64,000 nucleotides of DNA, taken from contig OX419755.1 in the NCBI GenBank assembly GCA_948567375.1, positions 20,279,001-20,343,000 of the forward strand, written 5' to 3'. Positions within the stretch are counted from its first letter, which is position 1. Every line of letters starts with the position of its first letter. The notes under the pieces are model-generated. The model was not told where the DNA came from and ran no database searches. It saw only the letters and a list, made by a program, of their open reading frames with translations. Position numbers and translations under genes: made by a program. Of this stretch, positions 47,391 through 60,000 are shown one piece after another. The DNA is from Lunularia cruciata. Its lineage: Eukaryota > Streptophyta > Marchantiopsida > Lunulariales > Lunulariaceae.

Positions 47391-50330
47391 TTCATAGGGC
47401 TTCCAAACTAGTAGGCATGTGATTCCTCATACGACGTATAAGGCATATATAGTTTACAATGTGTAATAGGTGGAGTGCACACTAGAGTCTATGATGATGT
47501 TCAAATAAATTGACTTAGATCTTATGAGCTACACAAGCCTAGGTTTAGATTAAATGATTGTTAGATCTTCTAAGATTATCTATCCGTCATGTGCAAGTGG
47601 ATATTGTTAATTATGTGAATGGTTATTGTACCTTGCATGACATGGTGTTTGAAACCTCATTCGAGTAGAGTCATTAGCACGGGTAGGAGTAACAGCAGGT
47701 ACAATAACAATGATTGTCTATAGAGAGAAAGAGTACCATTATGCTCCCCTGTTCTCCTTAGATATCTTTGTCCTTCATAGATTGAGATACTTGGGTACTT
47801 TTATCATCACTTTGATATCTTCTTAGGTAGGTACCAGGAGGGTCCTTAAAGAAGAGAGTAGCGTTGATTGTCTCTCCAACCCTCCACAATTTATATCCAT
47901 CACTTTATCGCATCCCCATGATTTGGATCTTCACCTAATAGTAAGAGAAACACCCCGCAAGACTAGAGTATTCCCTCCTCACTTAAGAAACATGCCATTG
48001 GAATACCTTTTACACACAGTTCAAGAATAGACTACCTTCTTCGGCACATTTTCTCTGTTATGCTTTTGGGCACATGTTCTATTTATTCTCTTAGCCACTT
48101 AGGACTGAGGCACATTTTCCTTGGTATGCCTTTGGGCACTGGTTCTATTTATTTCTCTTAGCCACTTGGGACGCGTGTTGGACCTCTTGCTATTTATTTC
48201 CTTTCAAAATTGGTTTGCAGCTTGTCCTCCTTTCCCCTCTTCCCTCTCCTCCGAGGTACTATTCGTATATATCATATGCATATCAAGTCAAGAAGTATAA
48301 CACGTATCAGTTGATAAAGAACATCACTTGTGGATTACATCTGTCATCTACAGAATCTTAATACATAAGATGAAAGCTTCAAGACTAGTTTGTGTTGATG
48401 TACCAAGTGAATAGAAGGTACGTTAAACGAGTGAGGTCATCGTGGTTCCGAATTTTTCCTCTCCTAATGATTGACACGACTCGTAAAACCTTCACAAGCT
48501 GACGATAAACTCCCAAGGCAGGTCAATAGACCATGAGCTGGCCATATAAACAACCCGAGCGTCCTATGATCCAAGTAGGACTATAGTTTCGGTCGCTTTG
48601 ATTACAGTACTTCATTGCATGTCTCGTCCAGTAGCATATTCGACCTTCATGGAGAAAGAAATGAAAGGAACTACTGTAGTTTCACATGAAGTTTGTTTCG
48701 GTTCCACTGCTACTGATCTTTCCCTGTGTAGCGTTCCGGTATATACCACCACTTCGAGTGTATTCTGGAATACCGCACACAATTCTTCCCCGGCATGGAC
48801 TGGCAGAAGACACAATCTACAGCAACCAGAGTTTCAATCTGAGTTGGTCTTGGCATTGGTAGTTTGAAACCATCGAACTCTAAACGTCCACCCCCGTAAA
48901 ACACCCGTGCTGTCGTATGCATCATACATAAGGGAAAACGAGGTGCAAAGTGCAAACAAGCATACGCTCATAGCCCTTGGTTGGAATTAAACCATCAATA
49001 GTACATACCCGTAGTTACAATACTGGCCACTTTGTTTGCTGCCAGGTTACAATCCCTTGCTTTGATCTAGAACATCGATAAATAGTCACGTTGGTCACAC
49101 CTCGGCGGACCAGGTCGGAAAGACTATCAAGGACCCTTGGCAGAAGTCCCAATAATTATACAACCGGACTATGACCTAAAGACCAGAAAAGTATGAATTC
49201 ATTACCAAAATTGCAAGCAGGTTGGCGACAACTTTTCACGTCTACATCAGTGGATTACAGCTCGTCCTTGAAAGACTACACATTCCCAAAATTGCATGAA
49301 GTTACGGGAAGACTTCTTCCGTCTAACATCTTACAGCTCGTCCTTGAAAGACTACACAAGGAGGTTAAAATCATATTCAAACATGTGTCTCACTCATTTT
49401 GTATACACCGTACATGACACTTTTGTCTGTCCAACCCGGAAGGATGAATTGTTTGTGAATTGATAAAACAGTGGCAGAATTGAAAAAGGAGGACGACCGC
49501 GTAGAAAAATAAATTTGAGAATTGAACAGTGGCAGAATTGAATACAACTGCTTAGTTCAGTGTCGTATGGATAACCATCGCGCAACTCTTGGGTTAGGTT
49601 ATTTTGCACCTCTGCAAGACGTCATAGAGGCGGCACACGAGACCCGAGAGAGGGTTGACAGCACGCATTTAGTAATTTGCAAGCGGACGCCAATCAAATG
49701 TGACCCCCCCTGTGGCCTAGCACGTAATCATCTAGACTAGACGAAAGGAACGAAAAATCAAACGCCATCTCGAATTTCGCCATAGCTTTCGTCCCCAGCA
49801 GCCGTGAGCACAGACGAGAGACGCGGGAGCAAGGTCGTGGTATACATGTCCGGTAGGGTTACAAAGTTTCCCGACAGCTGTCCGCGGTAGGTGTTGATTA
49901 TTTCAAGATCCGGGAATCTCCCCTAAAAATATCGCACCGATGAACCGGGACGAGCGGTAATAGGGCAGGCTACTTGGAGTTAAGCTGCAAAAGCGTGAAG
50001 GGTAAGGCGAGAGCTCCTCAGTTGCTGCCGGCCCGGACTCATGCGACAAGGGACGATGGCTCCTTCCGTTGTCCGGTGACAGCGAATGTGGCGTGAGCAC
50101 CGGCAGCCACCTGTTACCCGCTGCCTTCTCAGCGGGTTCTTTCTCAGTCCTAAAGTTTCTCCAGGGCGAAAAGGCAGGCCCGTCAGTCCATGATGCCAGA
50201 ACTGGGGGTATTTAGATCAGCTTCCGTCGCCGAACGACCCATGCGTTCCTTCATTGCTTACGTTCAATTCCAAGGGGAAAGACGAGCAGAGCAGAGCGAT
50301 ACCAAGGGCGGAAGCGCACCCTGGACGAGG
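47391..50330. other. No gene supported; small duplications
   Basis: Only short frames on both strands. A 66-bp imperfect tandem duplication lies at 48043-48173 (GGCACATTTT to CCACTT.GGAC). A second imperfect duplication lies at about 49200-49370 and includes a block of more than 25 bp (TTACAGCTCGTCCTTGAAAG and onward) at 49255 and 49331. Confidence 0.5.
49485..49524 (-). mobile_element. 40-nt insertion carrying the non-LTR 3' terminus (copy G)
   Basis: Between two exact 18-bp direct repeats (49467-49484 and 49525-49542, each starting AACAGTGG) lie 40 nt. In reverse complement they contain TTTTTCTACGCGGTCG, the last bases of the REL-type family. Nothing else of the element is present. Confidence 0.75.
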
Positions 50331-50331
50331 G

Positions 50332-50503
50332 TGCACAGCAGTCGTATAAGCCTTTTGTCTGTGGTCGTTCAGCAATTGAGGAGAGAAACTTGCACAGCAG
50401 TCGTATAAAGCCTTTCTCTGTGGTCGTTCAGCAATTGAGGAGAGGAACTTGCACAGCAGTCATAAGCTTTGTTTGTGGTCGTTCTGTAATAGAGTAGAGG
50501 AAC
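50332..50503 (+). promoter_or_regulatory. Three tandem 59-bp units with a TATA-like box, upstream of the small membrane-protein gene
   Basis: Units at 50332-50390 and 50391-50449 are nearly identical; a degraded third follows to about 50503. Each starts TGCACAGCAGTC, has TATAAGCC, TATAAAGCC or CATAAGC, and then TGTGGTCGTTC. They lie 60-240 bp before a probable 5' untranslated exon donor, where a core promoter or leader would be expected. Confidence 0.6.
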
Positions 50504-51025
50504 GACGCTTACTCGGCACTGCCATTTCAAAACAATTGATGTGGTCTAGGGTGTCTCAATTACGCCAGGTGAGAGCCTTCTGTTGTGATTCTCGACGTTT
50601 CTGTTGAGTTCCGTTTTGGTGTTTTGGTGTTGTGATTGAACAGTCAATGACCGAGCCGCCCGCACTGGTCTGGACCTTTGCCTTTTAATTTCTAGACTAG
50701 GTACGTCTGCTCGGACGTGAGTGCCCACGTTTTGCTAGAGTGGAATTTGGTGATATTGTGTTAGCTTTTACTGTTTGATAACGGAGGACCGAAGGATCTC
50801 TTGTCTTCTCCTGCCTATGCTTTCTTCATTTCCCTGCTCTTATGTCACTCTCGTCCGGTTGCAAGTGACGTATTTGATGTAGACTGATGTGCCTGAACCT
50901 TATGCAGGGTGAACATATGCTCGTCGTTTGAAACTGAATTTTTGAATAGGAAGCTTCAGAGCGAAGTATACTTAGAAAGTGTACACATGATTTTCTGACA
51001 GATTTTCTCTATTGTCTCTGTTCAG
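50504..51025 (+). other. Probable 5' untranslated exon end and leader intron of the small gene
   Basis: CGCCAG before GTGAGA at 50568 is a good donor. A pyrimidine-rich stretch ending TTCAG at 51025 stands two bases before the start codon. Together they suggest a ~457-bp intron in the 5' leader, a common arrangement in plants. Confidence 0.55.
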
Positions 51026-51027
51026 CC

Positions 51028-51857
51028 ATGGATCCTGCACAGATGATGGTCCCAATATTCGGGATAGCCGCTGCGGCTGCAATTACTTTCTATTCTGTGA
51101 GCTTCATGCAGATGAGTGATGTACGTTCCCTTCGCGTTCTCTTTCTTAGCATTGTCTGTTGACGTCGTGAACAACCACGACACTCAGTCAGGAAGTTCTT
51201 GGGGTCCAGTCAAATTCGTTGACTGATCAGTCTCCGCTGCCTGGCCTGCCAAGTGGGAGGGTGAAGCGGTGGTACTCCTCAAATCAAATGAGAAGGAACC
51301 ACTCGGACATGCTGGGTGCGAGAGGCAATCCTCTTGACTGATATGTTAGATAGAACCAGGTGTTCAGATGGGGTCTACAGTTTCGGGCTCGGAGACTCTG
51401 TCAACACGACTCCTCAAAGATCGTTAAGATGGTGTCGACGATGTAGTTTGATCAGTTTCGTGTTGCCTTTAATTTGGATGAATTTAAAGGTGACTGCTGT
51501 AAAATTTTGTAGCAATCCAGGAGAGATGTTTGTGCAAATGCCAATGGAGCGCACGGTCGAGAATGACAAACTCGACCGTGTGTTGTTGCTGAGAGATTGT
51601 GGGGTCGTCAGTTGTCCGTCTCCACCCTATTCTGGTTAGTGTGAAGAATGTTCAATGTATAGTCTTAGGAGTGCTCCATCCTTGAAAAGCATCTGCTCTG
51701 AATTTGACATTCCCGCACCTTGGATAATTGTTGCTTGCAGAAATCCTTTGAGAACCTTGCTGACCAAGATCTGGATCAAGTCAAACTCCGATCCTCGCGA
51801 AGTGCAAAGGAAAAGAGACAGGAGAAAGAGGCAGCGAAGCAAGCACCAAAACAGTAG
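51028..51857 (+). CDS. Small single-pass membrane protein, 69 residues
   Basis: Two coding exons, 51028-51120 and 51741-51857, join in phase 0 across a GTACGT...TTGCAG intron. The protein starts MDPAQMMVPIFG, has a hydrophobic segment at about residues 7-27 (IAAAAAITFYSVSF), and then a charged tail with KEKRQEKEAAKQ. The start context CCATGG is good, and the leader has its own intron. The layout, an N-terminal anchor with a short basic tail, resembles small uncharacterised membrane proteins of plants. I do not know a name or function. A membrane location is inferred from the hydrophobic segment; the organelle is not evident. Confidence 0.75.
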
Positions 51858-54611
51858 CTGCGCACATCTAGGAGGTCCATAATACAACAATTAGTACAGA
51901 TGGACGTAGAATGATAGAGCCCGGAATTGTAAGATATAAAAGAGTACCAAAGAGGCCAGTGGATTTTGTCCATTTATTGTGGAAGGACCAGTCTACACAA
52001 GTTTTGCCTATTCTCGGCAGAACATATTTTTGCCTTCTGGTGCAGTAGTCCAGCAAAATTGTTCGAACGTTTATCTTGTGTTTATGATGTGAAACACGTG
52101 ATTGGACATAATGGGGAATTATCAGATTTCAGAACAATGCGAGGATAAAAGGCTATCCATTTTCTTGCGGGAGTTGTATGAACGTCTATGCACTTCGATT
52201 TCTTGGATTTCCCAACCTCTTCCCTCCATTGATAGGCGATTCCATTGTCAAGTTTTGCACCAAGTGACTGTCTATAGCTTTTGGGAATTCGATCTGGCGT
52301 ACAGTGCATTCTTCTTCTGATTTGAAACTGGATTTGAGGTTCATGTAGTGGGCCAAACCTTTTCTACCTCGCAGCCCCTTCCTTTTCTTCTGGTCCATTA
52401 GCAGTACATACCCGCAAATTTGGAGACAAAATTTGTCAGGAAGTCAGGGAACGGCATTCTTTGGAAACGCCAAAGTTCAAAGCCCAAAAACCTCCTTTAC
52501 CAACACTATGTAAGTGTAATAATTCCCAATGACTGTGCCTTAACATCCTTACTGTTGCACGCATTCATCTAACAGGGACCGAAGAACACTATTGAAACCT
52601 CGATACAAAAGAAGTATTTACCCCATTGACATTCCCATCCTGTTTCTTATCCTATGTGCGCCATTCCCGCGGGACACCAAAATCTACCGCCACTGCACTC
52701 TCTTTCGAAAACAAACATCCCACCCGAAGGTTTGACCCGATGTCTTTTCTATAACGGGCACTGAACCGCGTGAGGATCGTTCTACAGCCTTGTCCACATA
52801 GAAGAATATGTGTCCACTTGGTAAACATTAACTTGCAACTTCTTTTACGCTTGATTCTGATTTAATTCTTGTATAATACCATCGACACATAATAAAATTC
52901 CAGAACTTAGCAATCAGTCTATTCGGTGTCGATGCTATTGTATAGGAATTAAATCAGAACCAAGTTCTGGAATAAGTTTTGTGGACAATACCAATTGGCA
53001 TCAACATCAGTTATCAGACAGTTTAGAGAAAAAGTTTAGGGTTCCATGTATTGCTTAAGAAGTGGCTTTTGGGCGGTTTGGAACTTATTCATCGGCGACT
53101 TATTTCCTGTCAAGAACATCAAGACTTCACTTGTCATATGATTTGAATTGGAGGTAATATCAAAAGTATATTAGGTCGTCTTAATGGTGTATCGGCAAAT
53201 AGTTTTGATGGTAAGTTTTAAGCTACTAAAATTTGAAGAGAATTTATCGCTTCAACTTCCAGGAGCATTGTGGAACGCAAATCTTTCTTGTCTTGAAACT
53301 TCACCTCAATGCGAGACCATAAGTAGTGAACAAATTGAAACTATACTCAATTGTTCTACGGATTAATCGTTGTACTTTATTCAGGACCGCTTCAACAACT
53401 ACATTTATGGGTTGCAGGAACTGGGATCTTCCGTGTATCATGTAGAACTTCCCCTACCAAGAGAACCCTTAATAGATACCATATCTGTGTGACAACAAAG
53501 ATTGAAACAGAACGGTATTGTGTGCAGGTCAAATATAGCCTATCAGAGTATCTTCTTATTCATCCACCCAAAGGTTTAATGTAAAACATATTAAAACTTC
53601 ATGGAACCTAAATTTCAGTTTAAGCCCGAGGTGTTACACTCTTTTGCCATATGATGAGTGATAGGATGCCTGGAATTTTACATGTCCTCAGCAGACCTCT
53701 CTGTCACCCTGTTTTGATCATTCCGAATACTATCTTACTAGAAGTAGAAACACAAAGCATGCTTCAGGAGTTGAAAGTGATTAGTGTTGTTCAACACCTT
53801 GTGGCAATGTAAATAGTTCGGCAAACTAAATCTGATTTGAGAAGCAAGTTAGAGGAACGGAATTCTGTTTGACCAAAATTAGCCCAAGTACACAATCCAC
53901 GATTGCAAAATGGCAAGGTCTAAGGTAGAGACCTTCGTCCGAAGGAAGGATATGGTGAACATTATGGACTTGAAGTAGATATACGATGCTAGCAACAAGT
54001 ACAACCGTATTATCCTGATGTGCGTATCTAGGAATCTAGACAGGAGATTTTATTAGTCAGTAATAACTTTCTGTCAATGTATTCATGAAGACTAGTTGCT
54101 AAAATCTAAAGACTATATTGCAGTCGACTCCCGACGACTGCAATGCGTCTGGATCCGGAGAAGATTATACCAGTGCGACTTCCAAGAAGACAGCAATTGT
54201 GGAGAGTTTGGGTGTGGATCGGTGCAACTTCTAGTTGTGGTTATCAAGAGCAGTAAATTCTCTTGTACTTTCATGCACATCAACTGAAATGCGCATTTTA
54301 AAAGCATACAACTTGTGAAATAATTGCGGTTTTTGTCAGTAATTGGAATGACCTCGAGATTAACTGCACTTCTGACAGATCAGATAAACACAAGGTGTAT
54401 CTGTTCTGGTTCACTCCGTGTCTCTTGCACGTTGTCGAGAGTTGCAGTTACAAAGAGTCGACTGCTTTTACTTCCCCTGACGGGGATTACCGGGGTGCTT
54501 ATTACCTTTTGTTATTACACCATTGTTTGAGAGACATCAATCGCATGACTCAACTATCCTCAATTGTTGTAGTTCCCGATTCCGCATGTTTATCTGGCTC
54601 TGGCCACTAGT
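51858..54611. other. No gene supported
   Basis: After the 3' untranslated end of the small gene only short frames without motifs are seen on both strands. The notable structure is the pair of inverted repeats at 52855-52980. Confidence 0.5.
52855..52959. repeat. Imperfect 33-bp inverted repeat
   Basis: 52855-52887 (starts TTCTGATTTAATTC) pairs with 52927-52959 (ends GAATTAAATCAGAA) with four mismatches and a 39-nt loop. Inside the loop TTCCAGAACTT has its own partner AAGTTCTGGAA outside the second arm, near 52963. Confidence 0.75.
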
Positions 54612-55034
54612 GAGAGTTTGATCTCCCATTAGTATTCGCTACTTTTATCAATCACCCAAACTCTAGTTCTATTAAGTGTAGAAACATCACATTAGGTGAT
54701 ATTTTTTCGGATGTTCCAGTTGTATATGAGAGTTTGATCTCCCATTAGTAATCGCTACTTTTATCAATCACCCAAACTCTAGTTCTATTAAGGGTAGAAA
54801 TATCACATTAGGAGATGTTTTTTTCGGATACTCCAGTTGTATTTGTATGTAGACCATGTTCCAATTGTATATAGATTGTATAACTTGTATAACTCTGATA
54901 TCTTAGATGCAATAGGGCAGATTTCTCATATAAACTCTGTTGTGACTTAACCCCATGTTACCTTTTTTTCTCTCCCTTGTAAGGCTTGATGGGGTCTTCC
55001 CATCCTTCGTTTTTCCTAAGCGGTCGCCTTTTTT
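54612..55034 (+). mobile_element. 3' fragment of the REL-type family (copy C)
   Basis: In plus orientation it follows copy A (reverse complement) from the end of the endonuclease region through GTAGACCATG, AGGGCAGATTTCTC, CCCATGTTACC, GGTCTTCCCATCC to the terminus AAGCGGTCGCCTTTTTT. It is 5'-truncated. A 116-bp unit is duplicated in tandem (54612-54727 and 54728-54843). Confidence 0.82.
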
Positions 55035-57051
55035 CCTAGTTCTAGGGTAGTTTTCCTTACCTTGTAAGCATCCCAATGTGATTCCGGTCAGATAATCTTG
55101 GTGGATTCGTACACGGCTACTCAAGTTAAAGCAAAGTACGGCCTCCTCGCCAGAGCCTTGCGTTCAGCGATACAGGTGGGTAGTTTCGCAATTCGGGATC
55201 CAACTTTTGAAAAAGTACTCATCCACATTCAGAACTAAACGTTTCTACGAAGTTTTCAGGAAAAGTTTGCTGAACGCACCTCACCAACTGTGAAGTTTAT
55301 CTCCACATGCTTTACACAAAACACCTGAATTTCATCTTCCCATTCTCTAGACAAACGGACTTCAAACATTGACTGAACACATGCAGACTGTAATTGCAGG
55401 TACCAAGTAAATAACCTACTCTTTAACACTACAAGCTGGTGACAATGAAAGTCGACAGAGCTCCGGAATCAGGCGTATTCAGACAAGGAGTTGCCACAAG
55501 AACTACTACAGAAATCGCCTCGAAACGTGTCGAAAGTCCGTGGCAACTCGAGAACGTGAGGTGAAATTCGCACGAGACCGGATTACAAAGAAATCAAGTT
55601 GGGCAAGATTGGGTAAAAGTATAAATACAAAACAAAATAAATAAATTTCATAGTTTCCTTCTTTAAAACTTCTATCGACATGCCACATCAACTTCTTTGG
55701 AAGCTCCAGCCGCCTGCGCGTATCCGTGTTAAGAACTGGTGGACAGAGACCTTTTCGCCCACAGGAAAAGTTGGAGACGGAAGACCTAGACATGACTCAA
55801 CATACCTGTGCTGACTAATTATCCACTCCAATGTGGTGTCCATGAAATCCACAGATGAAGTGAATGAAAAATATCCTGTATCCTACTGGGAGAGAACTCT
55901 CAGAGACGAAGAACTAGAGAAACCAAACTAGAGGGACGACATCATTCATGTCCAAACCCGGATTTCTCGACCGGTCTAATTAGGGCTCTGACTATCCCCC
56001 ACAGCGTGGTGTCCACCGAATCCATGAATGAAGTCAAAGAAACGATCAGAACAATCCTGTAACAAACTCCCCTCTATTCTAGATCTAACCACATCACTCT
56101 GTCCTTTTCCACAATCGAACTCGACCAGACGTAATACCCTCCACTTTGTGAGAAAAACCTGAGCAATTTCGTAAACAGGGATAACGACGTACTCACTTAT
56201 GATCCACTGTCTCAGTAAAGGCCATAAGACCACCAGAGAAGATGCGCAGGTTCAATGGGCTTTTCCCCAGAATGAGATCAAGATAACAAAGCAAGGGACA
56301 TAAAGCTGGTTATCTTTTTAGTCCAAACATAGACAGCAATTCGTCTGGTCTGTCCTGTGGTACCATGGTTGAGATTCCCTTCAACAGTGAGGTAATCGGG
56401 GCAAATATTTGCTGACATAAAATTTCCCTCTTAAGATCCTTGTGTGCAAAAGTGAGTCGAGGAAACTACAGGAGAAGGCGATTATAAAGGAGTACACAAA
56501 ACAATTATGAAGGTGAATTATCTGATCAAGCTTTCTCTTTACCAAAACCCAGGTACTCACATATGCCTGCTCAATGGGCACTGATTGCGACCCACATACC
56601 ACGAGCACCGCACACAGAAGGTGGCACTGGACCTCTTCCAGAATTCGCCCTCGTGTGCCAGAAATCTTTTGAGAATACACAGCATGGAGTAGTCATCTAT
56701 TTTGACCACGGAATAAACAATCTTGGTAGTTGCTGTGCTGTCATGCCCTCTACAGCAACACCTGTAAATTGGTGTGGAACTGACCAGGGTATAGAATTTT
56801 GGAAGACCTGGTGCATGCATGAGTGCATTTCTACTACTTTTCACCAGAGACTTGCATACATTTGTGACATGACTACCCAACTTTGTCGAGTGCAGTGACT
56901 AAAGCAGGTGCCCTTTGAATCAACCCTAAAATTGAAGCCTGAAGTCCCCAATCTATCTAAGTAACTCTCTTCGCTGATGCAACATGCCCAGACATGGCTG
57001 TAGCTTGGAAGTAGTTCCATTTACACTTTGTCTTGCATGAATCGCGTTCTA
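55035..57051. other. No gene supported
   Basis: Short frames only. A 107-codon minus frame (56557-56880) and a 111-codon plus frame (56563-56898) overlap each other and show no motif. The last part before 57051 is presumably the 3' untranslated end of the minus-strand gene. Confidence 0.45.
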
Positions 57052-60000
57052 TTACCGACGTCGAACACGCAGGTCATCATCTGACTCACTGTCAGATGTG
57101 CTGATGCCTGATGAGATACTACCGATGCTCCCCACGTGCATGTCCGCTTGGAAGCCCCTAAGCCGGTGATTACGAACTACGGGCAAAGAAGGCGAGATAG
57201 ACATGGATCGGATTCGCTGCAAGATAGATAAAAGTAACAGGTTAGATAGAGTAAGGTCGTAAGGTGAATTCCGCCACCATAGAGGGTGTTCAAGTATGAC
57301 CAAAACAATGTAGTTACAACAGGATAACTGTAGTCATTTGACCAAGAAGAAACCTACCTCCTGATAGAAAGAATTTATTTCTTCCTCTGTCAGGCCTTCT
57401 CCGCTTTCCTCTGCACTCTCTTCCCACCCGAGGGATCGCAAAAATGCAGCTTCTTCCTCCTCAGTAGCAGTGGCACGCTTGAATAGGGACACTGGGCTGC
57501 TTGGGGCAGTAGACTGCTCAGAATTCCCTTCTAACCCTTCTCCAACAGCTCCATTAGCTGGTATATGTTCTGTCTCCTCTGAAACGCCGTAGGTATCGAG
57601 ATCAGATACGGTACCCTCAACCATCGCATTCCCTGACATGCCGTTCTCCTTCATCTCGTACACAGGGGACTCCGTACCTTCTCCTGTATAGTTAACAACA
57701 TCTTCGTCCTTGCCGTTCACTCCTTCACTCTTTAGCTGTGTCCCAGACTCTGTTTTCTCAGTGTTCCCTGGGGCAGTGCCTGCTCCTGCCGCCTTTCTCC
57801 GCAATGCATTAAAGAAATCACTGCGATTTTGAGTAGGTACGACTGGTCGCTTGTCCTCGGATGCAAACCCTCCTTCTCTAGTCCGGGGTCCAGATCCTCC
57901 GTCGGAGCCAGATACTAGAGAGATAGGTGGTATGGGGACAGCTCGACGATCCAGAAGCTGTTTCTGCTTCCGTGGGGGGGCCAAAACAATTGGCACACTG
58001 CTACCTGTAACCACGCCACTTAGTCCTCCCACTGAATTCGCAGGACTCACAAGAGATGTTGAGCTACCTCCATCGATCTTTAAAGGGATTGATGGTGACA
58101 AGGCAGCAGCAACAGCCTCCTTGCTGGTTTTCCGAACCAAGAGTTTTCCTTGAGATGCCTTCAACGGTTCTGGACGAGGAGATGCTGGAGGTCGAAACGA
58201 TGAGCTGACAAGTTGAGATGTACTCAGTGGCTGAGTTAGCTTGATTGGCTGCGGCGCTACAACATCAAGTGCTCGAACAGCCTTAGGTTTGATCTTCTCC
58301 CGTGCTCCCTGCATATCCATGATCACAACAATCAGCACTGAAGTATAGAGGCTACTATCAAGACGAATGTCGATGGGGGACTGAATACGGTTTCACTACT
58401 CGAATCTACAACCGAGTAACTGGAAAGAATGGTAGAGAGAGTCAAGTGTTAGCAGAATGGGAATGACAATCAAACCAACACTTGGTCACCGTTGTGGCAT
58501 CCATAGCCCAGAGCAGAGCAAGACAAACATGCTAAGCTAACATACTAAGACCATTCACCGAGTGCAATCCCCTAGATTCAAGATCCCGTACCAAATGCTT
58601 GGCAATCCTTTGTGGTCATAATTTATGCTTTTGTGCTTAACTTGGTGAACGAACAAGCTGTAGCTCTAACTTCAATCGTGATGGGGATGAAATTCTTTTA
58701 TGTTGGACTCAACGAGGTTATCAAAAGCTCCAGAGTACATCCTCTAAGTCCACGCTGTCACTTAGGCGAGTATTTAGGTGTATGAGAGCAGAAGCCGTTC
58801 TGGGAACGGATTATCCAGAACTCATGAAATGCAAATGATGGGTAACCAAGATGTACGTGATGCACAATGCTAGAATAGTGATAAATCCATGAGGTAGAAT
58901 GCATCGAATGTAACCTGAAGCAAAGGCATAAATGCAACAAATTGAGAATAATATATATCTAAAGGACTAGTAAACAACTTGAAATCGATAACAGCTATGC
59001 AAACGACTGCGAGAAATAGAAAACGTTATGTAATAGACCACCAGTAAGCAGTGCGTGAACGATGAAAATTAAAAACGGGGGTTGGAGTCGGGTAGGAACA
59101 CTGTAGACGCGGAAGGTCGAACCATGAATCAGGCAAAGGCATAATTGCAACAAATTGAGAATGACATATATCTAACGGACTAGTAGACAACTTCAAATCG
59201 TATGCAAACGACTACGAGAAATAGAAAACGTGATGTAATAGACCACCAGTAAGCAGTGCGTGAACGATGAAAATAAAAAACGTGGGCTGGAGTCGAGTGG
59301 GAACACTGTAGACGCGGGAGGTCGAACCATGAATTAGGCAACGAGCGAAGGAAAAATAACAGGGAGGGCATTAGCTGGGGAGAGGAGGAGTGGAACAATG
59401 CGAGAGCTTATGGACGATGTGGCCGCAGAGACATGTCGAAGTGTAACAGGGTAACGAGAGCGACGCGAAAGAGGACAGGATATAAAGTATATCGCAACAA
59501 GCGCTATGGACGCTTGAGTCATGAGACACTAGACAGCAACGTCACTTAGGCGAGTATATAGGTATACGAGAACGGAAGCCTTCCTGGGAACTTAGGCGAG
59601 TATATCTACACTCTACACTCTACACTTCCTGACAAGTCAATTTCCCGCATCTCCAGCACTTACGACAAGCAGAATTAGGCAAAGAGTGTAAGTCATAGTC
59701 GTATTCCTCCAGAAAGTGTGCGATGGGAAGAGCTAACGCTGGTAGTATTCCTGCTGAGCTCAATTATGTTCTCTAAGAAATTGGATCCATCCAACCTGGC
59801 ATGTTCCTGTCTGTCATCCTTTAATGGTAGACACCTAGTACATATATAGGTATACGAGAACAGATGCCGTTCTGGGATGCCCTAGTACATATAGTATGGT
59901 TCTCAAGCGGATCACTATATAATACAACCTGAAATAAAAGTGCGAGTAAGACCAGTGACTTTCTGACTCTACTCAACGGCTCTGAGCGGACCAACAAAGT

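Noticed and set aside
48598-48955. Overlapping frames of 67-89 codons on both strands
   Set aside because: Mutually overlapping, no motif and no splice structure; chance frames in balanced-composition DNA.
50332-50503. Idea that the 59-bp tandem units are a CRISPR-like array
   Set aside because: Units are directly contiguous without unique spacers, in a plant genome; they are an ordinary tandem repeat.
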